Of a DNA stretch of 15,122 bases, positions 1 through 8,407 are shown in pieces. This stretch comes from Betaproteobacteria bacterium UBA931. Lineage in GTDB: Bacteria; Pseudomonadota; Gammaproteobacteria; Burkholderiales; Casimicrobiaceae. Every line of letters begins with the position of its first letter. Positions within the stretch are counted from its first letter, which is position 1. The DNA lies in contig DBDN01000048.1 in assembly GCA_002293615.1 (NCBI GenBank), forward strand, positions 1 to 15,122. Direction: 5' to 3'. A model generated the notes under the pieces. It worked only from the letters and a program-made list of their open reading frames with translations, searched no databases and was not told where the DNA came from. The translations under genes were made by a program, and so were the position numbers.

Positions 1-1220
1 TACTTATCGGCAAAGACACCCGCCTCTCCGGTTATCTGATCGAGGCGGCGCTGGAGGCGGGCTTATCGGCCGCCGGTGTCGATGTTTACCTGACCGGCCC
101 GCTGCCAACGCCCGGCGTTGCCTACTTAACGCGCACACTGCGCCGCTCGGCGGGCATTGTGATCAGCGCGTCGCACAACCCTTTCTTTGATAACGGTATC
201 AAGTTTTTCTCCGCCGCGGGCGAAAAGCTGCCGGATGCCATTGAGCATGAAATCGAGCGCGTGATTGATCTGCCGCTTGAATGCGTCGCGCCGGAAGCGT
301 TCGGCAAAGCGTTTCGCGTTGACGATGCCGCCGGTCGGTATATCGAATTCTGTAAAGGCGCGTTTCCCAACGATCTCGATTTAAAAGGTTTTCGCATCAT
401 CGTCGACTGTGCGCATGGTGCCACATACCATGTCGCGCCACCGGTATTCCATGAGCTGGGCGCTGATGTCATCGCCGTCGCGGCAAAACCGAACGGTATC
501 AATATCAACGACGGCGTCGGCGCCGTGCATACAGAATACCTGGTCGAAAAAATGCACAAGCACCGCGCACAGTTAGGCATCGCGCTCGACGGCGACGGCG
601 ACCGCCTGATCATGGTTGATGACCAAGGCCGCATCTACGACGGCGACGCCCTGCTCTACATCATCGCCTGCGATTATCAGCGCCGCAACGCGTTGCGCGG
701 AGACGGCGTTGTCGGCACGCTGATGAGCAACCTTGGCTTTGAGCAGGCGCTAAAACGCAAAGGCTTAACGCTTGATCGCGCGGCGGTCGGAGACCGTTAC
801 GTGCTGGCTCATTTGCTTGACCGGCAATGGACGCTCGGCGGCGAAAACTCCGGGCATCTGCTGGCGCTTGATCACCATACGACCGGCGACGGCATTATCG
901 CCGCGTTGTTGGTATTGCGCGCGTTGATTGAACAAAACCTCAATCTTGAAAGCGCCACACGCGATCTTCATCTTTTCCCGCAAAAAATGATCAATATTCC
1001 GCTGCCCACCGGCTGGGATTTTCGCAAGAGCGCAACGGTGTGTCACGCTGAGGCCGAACTCTCCGCATCAATCGGCCAGCGCGGGCGTATTCTACTGCGT
1101 CCGTCCGGCACCGAGCCATTGTTGCGCGTGATGGTCGAAGCGGAAGACTCTACTCTGGCTGAAACGACGGCACAACAGCTTGCCGATACGATTCGCCACG
1201 CCATTGAAAATGAAAACTGA
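1..1220 (+). CDS. glmM: Phosphoglucosamine mutase GlmM (5' partial)
   Basis: Interconverts glucosamine-6-phosphate and glucosamine-1-phosphate in the cytoplasm, feeding UDP-GlcNAc for peptidoglycan and LPS. The frame is open from the window edge (first whole codon at base 3), so roughly the first 45 residues of a family of about 445 are missing; the internal GTG at 159 is not the real start. Visible hallmarks in order: the phosphoserine loop SASHNP (active serine codon 171-173), the metal-binding DGDGDR loop near 588-605, the sugar-binding GGENSGH near 837-857, and the C-terminal phosphate-binding RPSGTEP near 1099-1119. All four alpha-D-phosphohexomutase motifs are intact, so the enzyme should be active. 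The DGDGDR-to-GENSGH arrangement and the short length favour GlmM over the larger ManB/Pgm mutases. It ends two bases before relA, suggesting one transcript. Confidence 0.96.
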   Translation, partial: LIGKDTRLSGYLIEAALEAGLSAAGVDVYLTGPLPTPGVAYLTRTLRRSAGIVISASHNPFFDNGIKFFSAAGEKLPDAIEHEIERVIDLPLECVAPEAFGKAFRVDDAAGRYIEFCKGAFPNDLDLKGFRIIVDCAHGATYHVAPPVFHELGADVIAVAAKPNGININDGVGAVHTEYLVEKMHKHRAQLGIALDGDGDRLIMVDDQGRIYDGDALLYIIACDYQRRNALRGDGVVGTLMSNLGFEQALKRKGLTLDRAAVGDRYVLAHLLDRQWTLGGENSGHLLALDHHTTGDGIIAALLVLRALIEQNLNLESATRDLHLFPQKMINIPLPTGWDFRKSATVCHAEAELSASIGQRGRILLRPSGTEPLLRVMVEAEDSTLAETTAQQLADTIRHAIENEN

Positions 1221-1222
1221 CC

Positions 1223-3502
1223 ATGGACAACGTTTTATGCGCTGAAAAGAAAGTCGTCCGGGAGTCGGACGCCGAAAAGATATTCCAGAGCTGGCTGACC
1301 GGCGCGCGCCTGTCGTACAGCGAGCAGGATTGCGCGTTATTTGCCAAAGCTTTCGCGCAAACACAGACCATCATGAGCGAGCGCCTCACCGAAGCGGGCG
1401 AAACCTGGGTAAAACACGTTGCCGCCGTTGCGATCATTCTGTCGGATCTTCATCTTGACGCATCGGCATTATGTGCGGCTTTATTGCTGCCGCTGGCCGG
1501 TGAGGAAAGCTTTGATCGCAAAGCCGTCGCCGAAACGTATGGCGACGACGTTGTCACGCTGATGTGCGGCACTTGGCAGATGCGCGAAATCCATGTGTTG
1601 CCTAAAGAACTGGATAAAAACGAGCAGAATAAACAGGCAGAAAACCTGCGCAAAATGTTGCTGTCGATGGTCGAGGATATTCGCGTCGTGCTGATCAAGC
1701 TCGCCGAACGGCTGCAAACCATCCGCTGCGTGGCTTATCAGAAAGACAACCCGTATCGAGAAAAAATCGCCCACGAAATTGCCGACCTCTTTGCGCCGCT
1801 TGCCAACCGTCTCGGCGTTTGGCAGATCAAATGGGAGCTGGAAGATTTATCGCTGCGTATTTTGGCGCCGGACGAATATCGACGCATTGCCGACCTGCTC
1901 GACGAACGGCAGGTCGATCGTCAACGTTATATCGAAAACGTGATCGATATTCTAAAAAAGGAGTTGGTGAAAGCGAACGTCAAAGCCGATATCACCGGCC
2001 GCCCGAAGCATATTTACAGCATCTGGAACAAAATGCGCCGTAAACAAACGGAGCTCGACGGCTTGTACGATATCCGTGCTGTGCGCGTTCTCGTTGACGA
2101 CATCAAAGACTGCTATACCGCGCTCGGCATCGTTCACAATTTGTGGACGCCGATCCCGCGCGAATTTGACGATTACATCGCCAAGCCGAAAGCCAATAAT
2201 TATCAGTCGTTGCATACGGCTGTCATCGGTCCGGAAAATAAATCCGTCGAAATCCAGATCCGCACCCGGGAAATGCACCAACATTCCGAATACGGGGTCG
2301 CCGCGCACTGGCGTTATAAAGAAAAAAGTTACGCGCAAAAACCCGCCGATGCCGGAAACAACCACCATAAAAGCGAAGGATCGTTCGAACAGAAAATAGC
2401 CTGGTTGCGCCAGATCCTCGAATGGAAAGATTTCATCGCCGATGAGCGCGAAATCCTGACCGCCTTTAAAAGCAATATTTTCACCGATACCATTTATGTA
2501 TTGACGCCGCAAGGAAAAGTGATCGACCTGCCCTATGGATCGACACCGCTCGATTTTGCCTACACGGTACATACCAACCTTGGCCATCGCTGCCGGGGCG
2601 CGCGCGTCAACGGGCAAATGGTGCCGTTAAATTACACTTTGAAGAACGGGCAACGCGTCGAGATTGTTGCCGCCAAGCAAGGCAGCCCGTCGCGCGACTG
2701 GTTGAACAGTGATTTGCGCTATGTCATCAGCCACCGCGCGCGCGCCAAAATCCGGCAATGGTTCAAACAACAGCAAATCGAGGAAACCATTGCCCAAGGG
2801 CGGGCGATGGTTGAAAAGGAGTTGGCGCGCGCCGGCGCATCGACGATCAAGCTCGATACCCTTGCCCATCACGGCCATTTCACCAACACCGAAGATTTAT
2901 TTGCCGCCGTCGCCCGCGAAGAAATCAACAGTCGCCAGCTGCAGCAGCTCATTACCGGTATTGTCAAACCGGATGCGGCGGCGGAAAGCAAACCCGACGA
3001 CCATGCGATCGAAACATTTACGCCGACGGCGGAGCGCCCGCACAAACGCGCAAAAGGCGACAGCAACGTCCTTGTCGTCGGCGTCGATCACCTGATGACC
3101 AGTCTCGCCAAATGCTGCAAACCCGCACCGCCCGATCCAATTGCCGGATTCATCACCCGCGGCAAAGGCGTTTCGATCCATCGCCACAATTGCGAAAACC
3201 TGCAACGCATTCAAAAAGAAAGTCCCGAACGGATTATCGAAGTCAATTGGGGCGATACCAAGGAAAGCGTGTTTCCGGTGGATATTGTCGTCGACGCCCA
3301 CGACCGCCCCGGTCTTTTACGCGATCTTTCCGACGTGTTTTCACGAGATCACGTCCGTTTAACCTCGGCCAACATGCAAAGCCGCAAACACCAGGTACGC
3401 TTTTATTTCACCGTAGAAATACAAAATCTCGCACAACTGCAGCATACGTTTACCGAGGCGCGTAATATCGCCGGCGTATTCAGCGTAGCCCGGCAAATTT
3501 AG
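1223..3502 (+). CDS. relA: RelA, (p)ppGpp synthetase I (GTP pyrophosphokinase)
   Basis: Ribosome-associated alarmone synthetase that transfers pyrophosphate from ATP to GTP or GDP when uncharged tRNA enters the A site. The 759 residues are full length for a long RSH protein. The N-terminal HD hydrolase-like domain (about 30-190) has lost its histidine-aspartate pair: where bifunctional enzymes read LLHD, this has LLLPLAG (87-93). The synthetase domain (about 235-365) contains RPKHIYSIW (260-268), YDIRAVRV (282-289), EFDDYIA (314-320) and NNYQSLHTAV (325-334). EFDD is the acidic EXDD variant typical of synthetase-only RelA, as opposed to RXKD in Rel/SpoT. A TGS domain (about 418-485), a zinc-finger/conserved-cysteine region (CC 631-632, H653, C657) and a C-terminal ACT domain (about 684-759) follow. 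The start is two bases after the glmM stop with no clear Shine-Dalgarno, consistent with translational coupling. A separate SpoT-type hydrolase is expected elsewhere. Confidence 0.96.
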   Translation: MDNVLCAEKKVVRESDAEKIFQSWLTGARLSYSEQDCALFAKAFAQTQTIMSERLTEAGETWVKHVAAVAIILSDLHLDASALCAALLLPLAGEESFDRKAVAETYGDDVVTLMCGTWQMREIHVLPKELDKNEQNKQAENLRKMLLSMVEDIRVVLIKLAERLQTIRCVAYQKDNPYREKIAHEIADLFAPLANRLGVWQIKWELEDLSLRILAPDEYRRIADLLDERQVDRQRYIENVIDILKKELVKANVKADITGRPKHIYSIWNKMRRKQTELDGLYDIRAVRVLVDDIKDCYTALGIVHNLWTPIPREFDDYIAKPKANNYQSLHTAVIGPENKSVEIQIRTREMHQHSEYGVAAHWRYKEKSYAQKPADAGNNHHKSEGSFEQKIAWLRQILEWKDFIADEREILTAFKSNIFTDTIYVLTPQGKVIDLPYGSTPLDFAYTVHTNLGHRCRGARVNGQMVPLNYTLKNGQRVEIVAAKQGSPSRDWLNSDLRYVISHRARAKIRQWFKQQQIEETIAQGRAMVEKELARAGASTIKLDTLAHHGHFTNTEDLFAAVAREEINSRQLQQLITGIVKPDAAAESKPDDHAIETFTPTAERPHKRAKGDSNVLVVGVDHLMTSLAKCCKPAPPDPIAGFITRGKGVSIHRHNCENLQRIQKESPERIIEVNWGDTKESVFPVDIVVDAHDRPGLLRDLSDVFSRDHVRLTSANMQSRKHQVRFYFTVEIQNLAQLQHTFTEARNIAGVFSVARQI

Positions 3503-3606
3503 CTTCGCGATTCCCGCCGGCGCGGAAAAATAACGAAACGAGTTTGGATATCGCAATTGCCCGCACTTGACGACGCTTTTACCGAAGACACCCGAATGTT
3601 CAATCC

Positions 3607-5655
3607 ATGACCGCACCTCCCGACAGTCCGTATCAACTGCAACAACCTTTCGTACTTGCCGGCGACCAACCGGAAGCGGTCGCGAAACTTGTCGAAGGCT
3701 TGAGCGACGGCTTATCGTTTCAAACATTGCTTGGCGTTACCGGATCCGGGAAAACCTACACGATGGCGAACGTTATCGCGCGTACCGGCCGCCCGGCGCT
3801 GGTATTGGCGCCGAACAAAACGCTGGCGGCACAACTGTATTCGGAATTCCGCGAATTTTTCCCGAACAATGCCGTCGAATATTTTGTTTCTTATTACGAT
3901 TATTATCAGCCGGAAGCATACATCCCTGCCCGCGACCTATTCATCGAAAAAGATTCCGCAATCAACGAACACATCGAACAGATGCGCTTATCGGCAACCA
4001 AAGCAATTCTTGAACGGCCTGACTGCATCATCGTCGCCACGGTTTCGGCAATATACGGTATCGGCGACCCTTCCGAATACCACGCGATGATTTTGCACCT
4101 GCGCCAGGGAACGCCCGTCAAACAGCGCGACATCATCAAACGCCTCGCCGAGATGCAATACCAACGCGCGGAAATGGATTTCAAACGCGGCACTTTTCGC
4201 GTACGCGGCGATATTATCGATATTTTTCCGGCGGAGCATGCCGAAAACGCCGTGCGCGTCAGCCTCTTCGACGACGAAATCGAAATGCTGCAACTGTTCG
4301 ATCCATTGACCGGGCGCATCCGCCAGAAAATTTTGCGGTTTACCGTATTCCCGTCTTCGCATTACGTCACTGGCCGGGAAAAAATGCTGGCCGCCGTCGA
4401 GACGATTAAGGAGGAGCTGGCCGTACGCAAAGCGTTTTTCCTCGATGAGGGTAAACTTGTCGAGGCGCAACGCATCGATCAGCGTACCCGCTTCGATCTT
4501 GAAATGATGGTGGAGATCGGCTTTTGCAAAGGCATTGAAAATTATTCGCGCCACTTGACCTGCCGCGCGCCCGGCGAACCGCCACCGACATTGATGGATT
4601 ACCTGCCGCGCAACACATTGATGTTTATCGACGAAAGCCACGTCACGGTTCCGCAAACAGGCGGCATGTACAAAGGCGATCGGTCGCGCAAGGAAAATCT
4701 GGTGAACTACGGCTTTCGTCTGCCCTCGGCATTGGATAATCGCCCGTTGCGTTTCGACGAGTTTGAGCGGCTGCTGCCGCAAACCATTTTCGTTTCGGCA
4801 ACCCCGGCGGATTACGAAGAAAAACACGCGGGGCAAGTGGTGGAACAAGTGGTGCGCCCCACCGGGTTGGTGGATCCTCAGACGCAAGTGCGCCCCGCCG
4901 AAACGCAGGTTGACGATCTCCTGGACGAAATCCGAATACGCGTTGCGCGACAGGAGCGTATATTGGTTACGACATTGACCAAACGCATGGCCGAAGACCT
5001 GACCGAATACCTTGGCGAACACGGCACGCGCGTTCGCTACCTGCACTCGGATATTGACACTGTCGAACGCGTCGAAATCATTCGCGATTTACGCCTTGGC
5101 GAATTTGATGTGCTGGTCGGCATTAACCTGTTGCGCGAAGGGCTTGATATTCCCGAAGTATCGCTCGTTGCCATTCTCGATGCCGATAAAGAAGGTTTTC
5201 TGCGCTCAACCCGATCTCTGATCCAGACCATTGGCCGCGCCGCCCGCCACATCAACGGTACGGCCATTCTTTACGCAGATCGGATTACCGATTCAATGAA
5301 CGCCGCGCTCACCGAGACTGAGCGACGCCGCAACAAACAACTGGCGTTCAATGCCGAACATCACATCACGCCGCGCGGCGTTGAAAAACGCGTCACCGAC
5401 ATTATCGACGGTGTTTACGAAGTCAATAACAAAAAACAAAAACGCGGCCAGGGCAAGGCCGACAGTAAACGCCGGTCGGCACACGACATGCCGCTTGACC
5501 AAGCCGGCCTCGAAAAAACATGGCGCGCGCTGGAGAAAGAAATGTTTGCCGCAGCACGCGACCTGGAATTCGAGCGCGCCGCCGAATTGCGCGACCGGCT
5601 GCGCGACGTGCAAAAAAGGTTGATGGCAATAAGCGGAAAGGACAACCAAAGCTAA
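3607..5655 (+). CDS. uvrB: Excinuclease ABC subunit UvrB
   Basis: Damage-verifying DNA helicase-like subunit of nucleotide excision repair: loaded by UvrA, it opens the strands around a lesion and recruits UvrC for dual incision. The 682 residues match the family length. Motifs in order: Walker A GVTGSGKT (43-50), the beta-hairpin with YYDYYQPEAYIP (96-107), helicase motif II DESH (342-345), motif III VSATP (396-400), motif V region GINLLREGLDIPE (505-517), motif VI QTIGRAARH (540-548), and a C-terminal UVR helical hairpin (about 635-671) that contacts UvrC. It starts 104 bp after relA; that gap contains neither a convincing terminator nor a LexA box (CTG-N10-CAG), and no strong Shine-Dalgarno precedes the ATG. 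The start fits because family members begin about 40 residues before Walker A. A long open frame on the opposite strand is a coding shadow. Confidence 0.97.
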   Translation: MTAPPDSPYQLQQPFVLAGDQPEAVAKLVEGLSDGLSFQTLLGVTGSGKTYTMANVIARTGRPALVLAPNKTLAAQLYSEFREFFPNNAVEYFVSYYDYYQPEAYIPARDLFIEKDSAINEHIEQMRLSATKAILERPDCIIVATVSAIYGIGDPSEYHAMILHLRQGTPVKQRDIIKRLAEMQYQRAEMDFKRGTFRVRGDIIDIFPAEHAENAVRVSLFDDEIEMLQLFDPLTGRIRQKILRFTVFPSSHYVTGREKMLAAVETIKEELAVRKAFFLDEGKLVEAQRIDQRTRFDLEMMVEIGFCKGIENYSRHLTCRAPGEPPPTLMDYLPRNTLMFIDESHVTVPQTGGMYKGDRSRKENLVNYGFRLPSALDNRPLRFDEFERLLPQTIFVSATPADYEEKHAGQVVEQVVRPTGLVDPQTQVRPAETQVDDLLDEIRIRVARQERILVTTLTKRMAEDLTEYLGEHGTRVRYLHSDIDTVERVEIIRDLRLGEFDVLVGINLLREGLDIPEVSLVAILDADKEGFLRSTRSLIQTIGRAARHINGTAILYADRITDSMNAALTETERRRNKQLAFNAEHHITPRGVEKRVTDIIDGVYEVNNKKQKRGQGKADSKRRSAHDMPLDQAGLEKTWRALEKEMFAAARDLEFERAAELRDRLRDVQKRLMAISGKDNQS

Positions 5656-5746
5656 AGACCACTGCGAATACAGCCGATTTATTCCGGCTTATTTTTCCTC
5701 CGCCGCCATTGCCGCACGCCTTAGCCCCATCATTGACCGCAATAAA

Positions 5747-5769
5747 AACTGCCGGACAAGCCGGCAGTT
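5747..5769. terminator. Bidirectional intrinsic terminator between uvrB and metY
   Basis: A perfect 9-bp stem (AACTGCCGG / CCGGCAGTT) encloses a 5-nt loop (5756-5760). On the plus strand it is followed by a T-rich stretch (CCTCTTTTCATTTTTT), and on the minus strand by TTTATTG, so it can stop both convergent transcripts. It lies 91 bp after the uvrB stop and 20 bp beyond the metY stop. Confidence 0.85.
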
Positions 5770-5789
5770 CCTCTTTTCATTTTTTATTC

Positions 5790-7061
5790 TCAGGCAGACG
5801 CAAGCGCTTGCTCAATGTCCGCGAGAATATCATCAATATGCTCAATACCGATGGATAGGCGAACCATTTCGGGGCGAACACCGGCGGCGATTTGCTCTTC
5901 GCTGGAAAGCTGCCGATGGGTCGTGCTGGCCGGATGGCACGCCAGCGATTTAGCGTCGCCGATGTTGACAAGGCGAGTAATCAGTTTCAGCGCGTCGATA
6001 AAACGCACACAGGCATCAAGCCCGCCCTTAACACCGAACGACAGCAAGCCGGACGCCTGCCCTTTGCAATATTTTTTTGCCAGTGCGTGATCGGGATGAT
6101 TCGGCAACGCCGCGTATTCGACCCAATCCACTTTGGGATGCTTCTCCAAATATTGCGCTACCGCCAGAGAGTTTTCACAGGTGCGTTCCATGCGCAACGG
6201 CAACGTTTCGATGCCTTGCAAAATCTGGAATGAATTGAACGGCGACTGCACCGCGCCCATACTGCGCAGCATCACACAACGGGCACGCGCGACATACGCC
6301 GCCGCGCCGAACGATTCCGTGAAAACAACGCCGTGGTAGCTGACATCCGGCGTACACAAGCGTGAAAACTTCTCCGGATATTGCGCCCACGGAAATTTGC
6401 CGCTATCAATAATCGCGCCGCCCATTGTCGTCCCATGCCCGCCCATAAATTTGGTCAGGGCGTGAACCACGATATCGGCGCCATAATCAAAAGGACGGCA
6501 CAGAATCGGCGTAGGCACCGTGTTATCGACAATCAGTGGTACGTTTTGCGCATGCGCAGCTTCGGCAAACGCGCCAAGATCCACGACATTGCCAAGCGGA
6601 TTGCCAATACTTTCGCAGAATACGGCTTTGGTACGTTTATCGGCAAGCTGGGCAATCATTTCCGGACGGCGATGATCGACAAAACGAATTTCGATACCCA
6701 ACTGCGGCAACGTATGCGCAAAAAGATTGTACGTGCCGCCGTATAAGGCATGCGTGGCAATTACGTTATCGCCCGCTTCGGCAATCACCTGGAGCGCGTA
6801 GGTAACGGCCGCCATACCGGACGCAACGCCTAGCCCGGCAATACCGCCCTCAAGCGCCGCAACGCGTTTTTCCAGGACGTCCGTCGTTGGGTTCATCAGG
6901 CGGGTATAGATATTGCCGGGAATCGCAAGATTGAAAAGGTCGGCGCCGTATTGGGTATTGTCAAACGAATAGCTGGTTGTCTGATAAATGGGCACCGCCA
7001 CCGAGCGGGTGGTTGGTTCGGGCGAATAGCCGGCGTGAACGGCCAATGTTTCGATTTTCAT
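5790..7061 (-). CDS. metY: O-acetylhomoserine sulfhydrylase (O-acetylhomoserine aminocarboxypropyltransferase)
   Basis: PLP enzyme that makes homocysteine directly from O-acetylhomoserine and sulfide in methionine synthesis. The 423-residue length and the N-terminus (ETLAVHAGY, then PIYQTTSYSF) fit MetY, which is longer than the roughly 380-400 residues of MetB/MetC/MetZ. Fold-type I signatures of the Cys/Met metabolism family are present: YTRLMNPT (52-59), the cofactor phosphate loop SGMAA (81-85), the pyridine-contacting aspartate in VDN (D179), and the Schiff-base lysine K204 in HALTKFMGGHG. It is a single-gene unit with its own -10 box upstream and a shared terminator downstream. No Shine-Dalgarno-like purine run precedes the ATG, but the homologous start is well placed. 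O-succinylhomoserine sulfhydrylase activity cannot be excluded by sequence reading alone. Confidence 0.92.
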   Translation of the reverse strand: MKIETLAVHAGYSPEPTTRSVAVPIYQTTSYSFDNTQYGADLFNLAIPGNIYTRLMNPTTDVLEKRVAALEGGIAGLGVASGMAAVTYALQVIAEAGDNVIATHALYGGTYNLFAHTLPQLGIEIRFVDHRRPEMIAQLADKRTKAVFCESIGNPLGNVVDLGAFAEAAHAQNVPLIVDNTVPTPILCRPFDYGADIVVHALTKFMGGHGTTMGGAIIDSGKFPWAQYPEKFSRLCTPDVSYHGVVFTESFGAAAYVARARCVMLRSMGAVQSPFNSFQILQGIETLPLRMERTCENSLAVAQYLEKHPKVDWVEYAALPNHPDHALAKKYCKGQASGLLSFGVKGGLDACVRFIDALKLITRLVNIGDAKSLACHPASTTHRQLSSEEQIAAGVRPEMVRLSIGIEHIDDILADIEQALASA

Positions 7062-7115
7062 AGGTATTGAATAAGAGGAATTAAAAAAATTAGATTTACA
7101 AATTTAATACGATTG

Positions 7116-7143
7116 ATTATAGCAACAAAACAATTCGTCAACA
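7116..7143 (-). promoter_or_regulatory. Probable sigma-70 promoter of metY
   Basis: Reading the minus strand, a consensus -10 TATAAT lies at 7121-7116. Upstream, either TGTTGA (7143-7138, 16-bp spacer) or the better hexamer TTGACG (7141-7136, but only a 14-bp spacer) would be the -35. The region down to the metY ATG at 7061 is strongly A+T-rich, giving an untranslated leader of about 45 nt. I saw no recognisable operator. The rest of the 289-bp gap between metY and ilvC (about 7150-7295) shows no gene. Confidence 0.6.
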
Positions 7144-7296
7144 CGAAGCTGCCGATCACCATGAAACAAGCACGGGCGCTCCCGACTTGCCCCGTTTCAC
7201 AGCGTGTCGCCCGGCCGGCCGACCACGAAACATCTTCGAACAATCCACTTCGCCGAGCAGGGTTTACCAAACCGGGAAAACGTTCTGCTTGGACAT

Positions 7297-7329
7297 AAAA
7301 AAAGGCACAGCAATAAAACCGTGCCTTTT
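7297..7329 (-). terminator. Intrinsic terminator of the ilvIHC operon
   Basis: On the minus strand a 9-bp stem (AAAAGGCAC at 7329-7321 pairing with GTGCCTTTT at 7308-7300) with a 12-nt loop runs straight into a run of T residues (down to 7297). It lies about 20 bp after the ilvC stop, in the right place to end the operon before metY. Confidence 0.85.
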
Positions 7330-7350
7330 GTAAATACCCAAACGACTTTA

Positions 7351-8367
7351 TCAATTCTTGCTTTGATCAACCAGGCGGTTCTTGCTGATCCACGGCATCA
7401 TCGCGCGCAATTTGCCGCCAACCTGCTCAATCGGATGCTCCGCCGTCAAACGACGCCGGGAAATCATGCCCGGCGCACCGGCTTTGTATTCGAGAATGAA
7501 GCGTTTGGCGTATTCGCCCGTTTGAATATCTTTCAAGACCTCTTTCATCGCCGCTTTGCTTTGCGCATTCACAACGCGCGGGCCGGAAACATATTCGCCG
7601 TATTCCGCATTATTCGATACGGAATAATTCATGTTGGCGATACCGCCTTCGTAAATCAGATCAACAATCAGTTTCAATTCATGCAGACATTCAAAATATG
7701 CCATTTCCGGGGCATAGCCCGCCTCAACCAGCGTTTCAAAGCCCGCCTTGATCAGCTCGACCGCGCCGCCGCACAGTACCGCTTGCTCGCCGAAAAGATC
7801 GGTTTCTGTTTCTTCCTTGAATGTTGTCTCGATCACGCCCGCCCGCGTACCGCCCATCGCCGCCGCATAGGAAAGCGCGATATCGCGCGCTTTTTTCGTA
7901 GCATCCTGATACACCGCAATCAGCATGGGCACGCCGCCGCCGCCCGCATATGTTGAACGCACCGTGTGTCCCGGCGCTTTCGGCGCAATCATGATCACAT
8001 CGACATCATCGCGCGGCGCGACCTGGCCGTAGTGAATATTAAAACCGTGGGCAAACGCCAAAGCCGCGCCTTTCTTGAGATTCGGCCCAATTTCCGCCGT
8101 ATACGCGGCGGCAATGTTTTCGTCCGGCATCAGCACCATAACGATATCCGCCGCCTTGGTGGCATTGGCAACGGTATCCACCTTTAGCCCGGCATTCTCC
8201 GCCTTTTTCCACGAAGCGCCTTCTTTGCGCGCGCCAACAATCACCTCAATGCCCGAATCGTGCAGGTTCAGCGCATGTGCGTGGCCTTGCGAACCATAAC
8301 CAATAATCGCCACTTTCTTATTTTTGATCAGAGAAAGATCGGCGTCTTTATCGTAATAAACTTTCAT
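7351..8367 (-). CDS. ilvC: Ketol-acid reductoisomerase (NADP+), class I
   Basis: Isomerises and reduces 2-acetolactate or 2-aceto-2-hydroxybutyrate to the dihydroxy acids in valine, leucine and isoleucine synthesis. At 338 residues it is the short class I form. The Rossmann dinucleotide loop is GYGSQGHAHALNL (23-35), followed by the NADPH-selecting segment with R47 and S52. Metal and substrate residues sit at the family positions: K130 in APKAPGH, D190 and E194 in DLFGEQ, E226 and E230 in the knotted helical domain, and S251. The start is fixed by a very good Shine-Dalgarno (AAGGAG, five bases before the ATG). It is the last gene of the ilvI-ilvH-ilvC operon, 40 bp after ilvH. Confidence 0.97.
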   Translation of the reverse strand: MKVYYDKDADLSLIKNKKVAIIGYGSQGHAHALNLHDSGIEVIVGARKEGASWKKAENAGLKVDTVANATKAADIVMVLMPDENIAAAYTAEIGPNLKKGAALAFAHGFNIHYGQVAPRDDVDVIMIAPKAPGHTVRSTYAGGGGVPMLIAVYQDATKKARDIALSYAAAMGGTRAGVIETTFKEETETDLFGEQAVLCGGAVELIKAGFETLVEAGYAPEMAYFECLHELKLIVDLIYEGGIANMNYSVSNNAEYGEYVSGPRVVNAQSKAAMKEVLKDIQTGEYAKRFILEYKAGAPGMISRRRLTAEHPIEQVGGKLRAMMPWISKNRLVDQSKN

Positions 8368-8407
8368 TATGTCTCCTTGTTAAAGCAGTATCAGCTTGTT
8401 CTTCAAA

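Noticed and set aside
1952..2617. 221-codon minus-strand frame inside relA
   Set aside because: Antisense to the conserved synthetase and TGS domains of RelA, with no recognisable motif.
3513..3529. GC-rich hairpin after relA as a terminator
   Set aside because: The stem needs a bulge, has a 4-nt loop and is followed by A residues instead of T residues on the plus strand.
3988..5046. 352-codon open frame opposite uvrB
   Set aside because: It lies wholly antisense to a fully conserved UvrB, has low-complexity His/Arg/Gln-rich translation and no family resemblance, as expected for a shadow in GC-rich DNA.
7161..7200. Imperfect inverted repeat TGAAAC ... GTTTCA in the ilvC-metY gap
   Set aside because: Only the outer six bases pair cleanly; the interior is poorly matched and no second copy is seen in the window, so a mobile repeat is not supported.
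7058..7354. 98-codon minus frame between ilvC and metY
   Set aside because: It overlaps the ilvC terminator and the metY promoter and has no ribosome-binding site or family resemblance.
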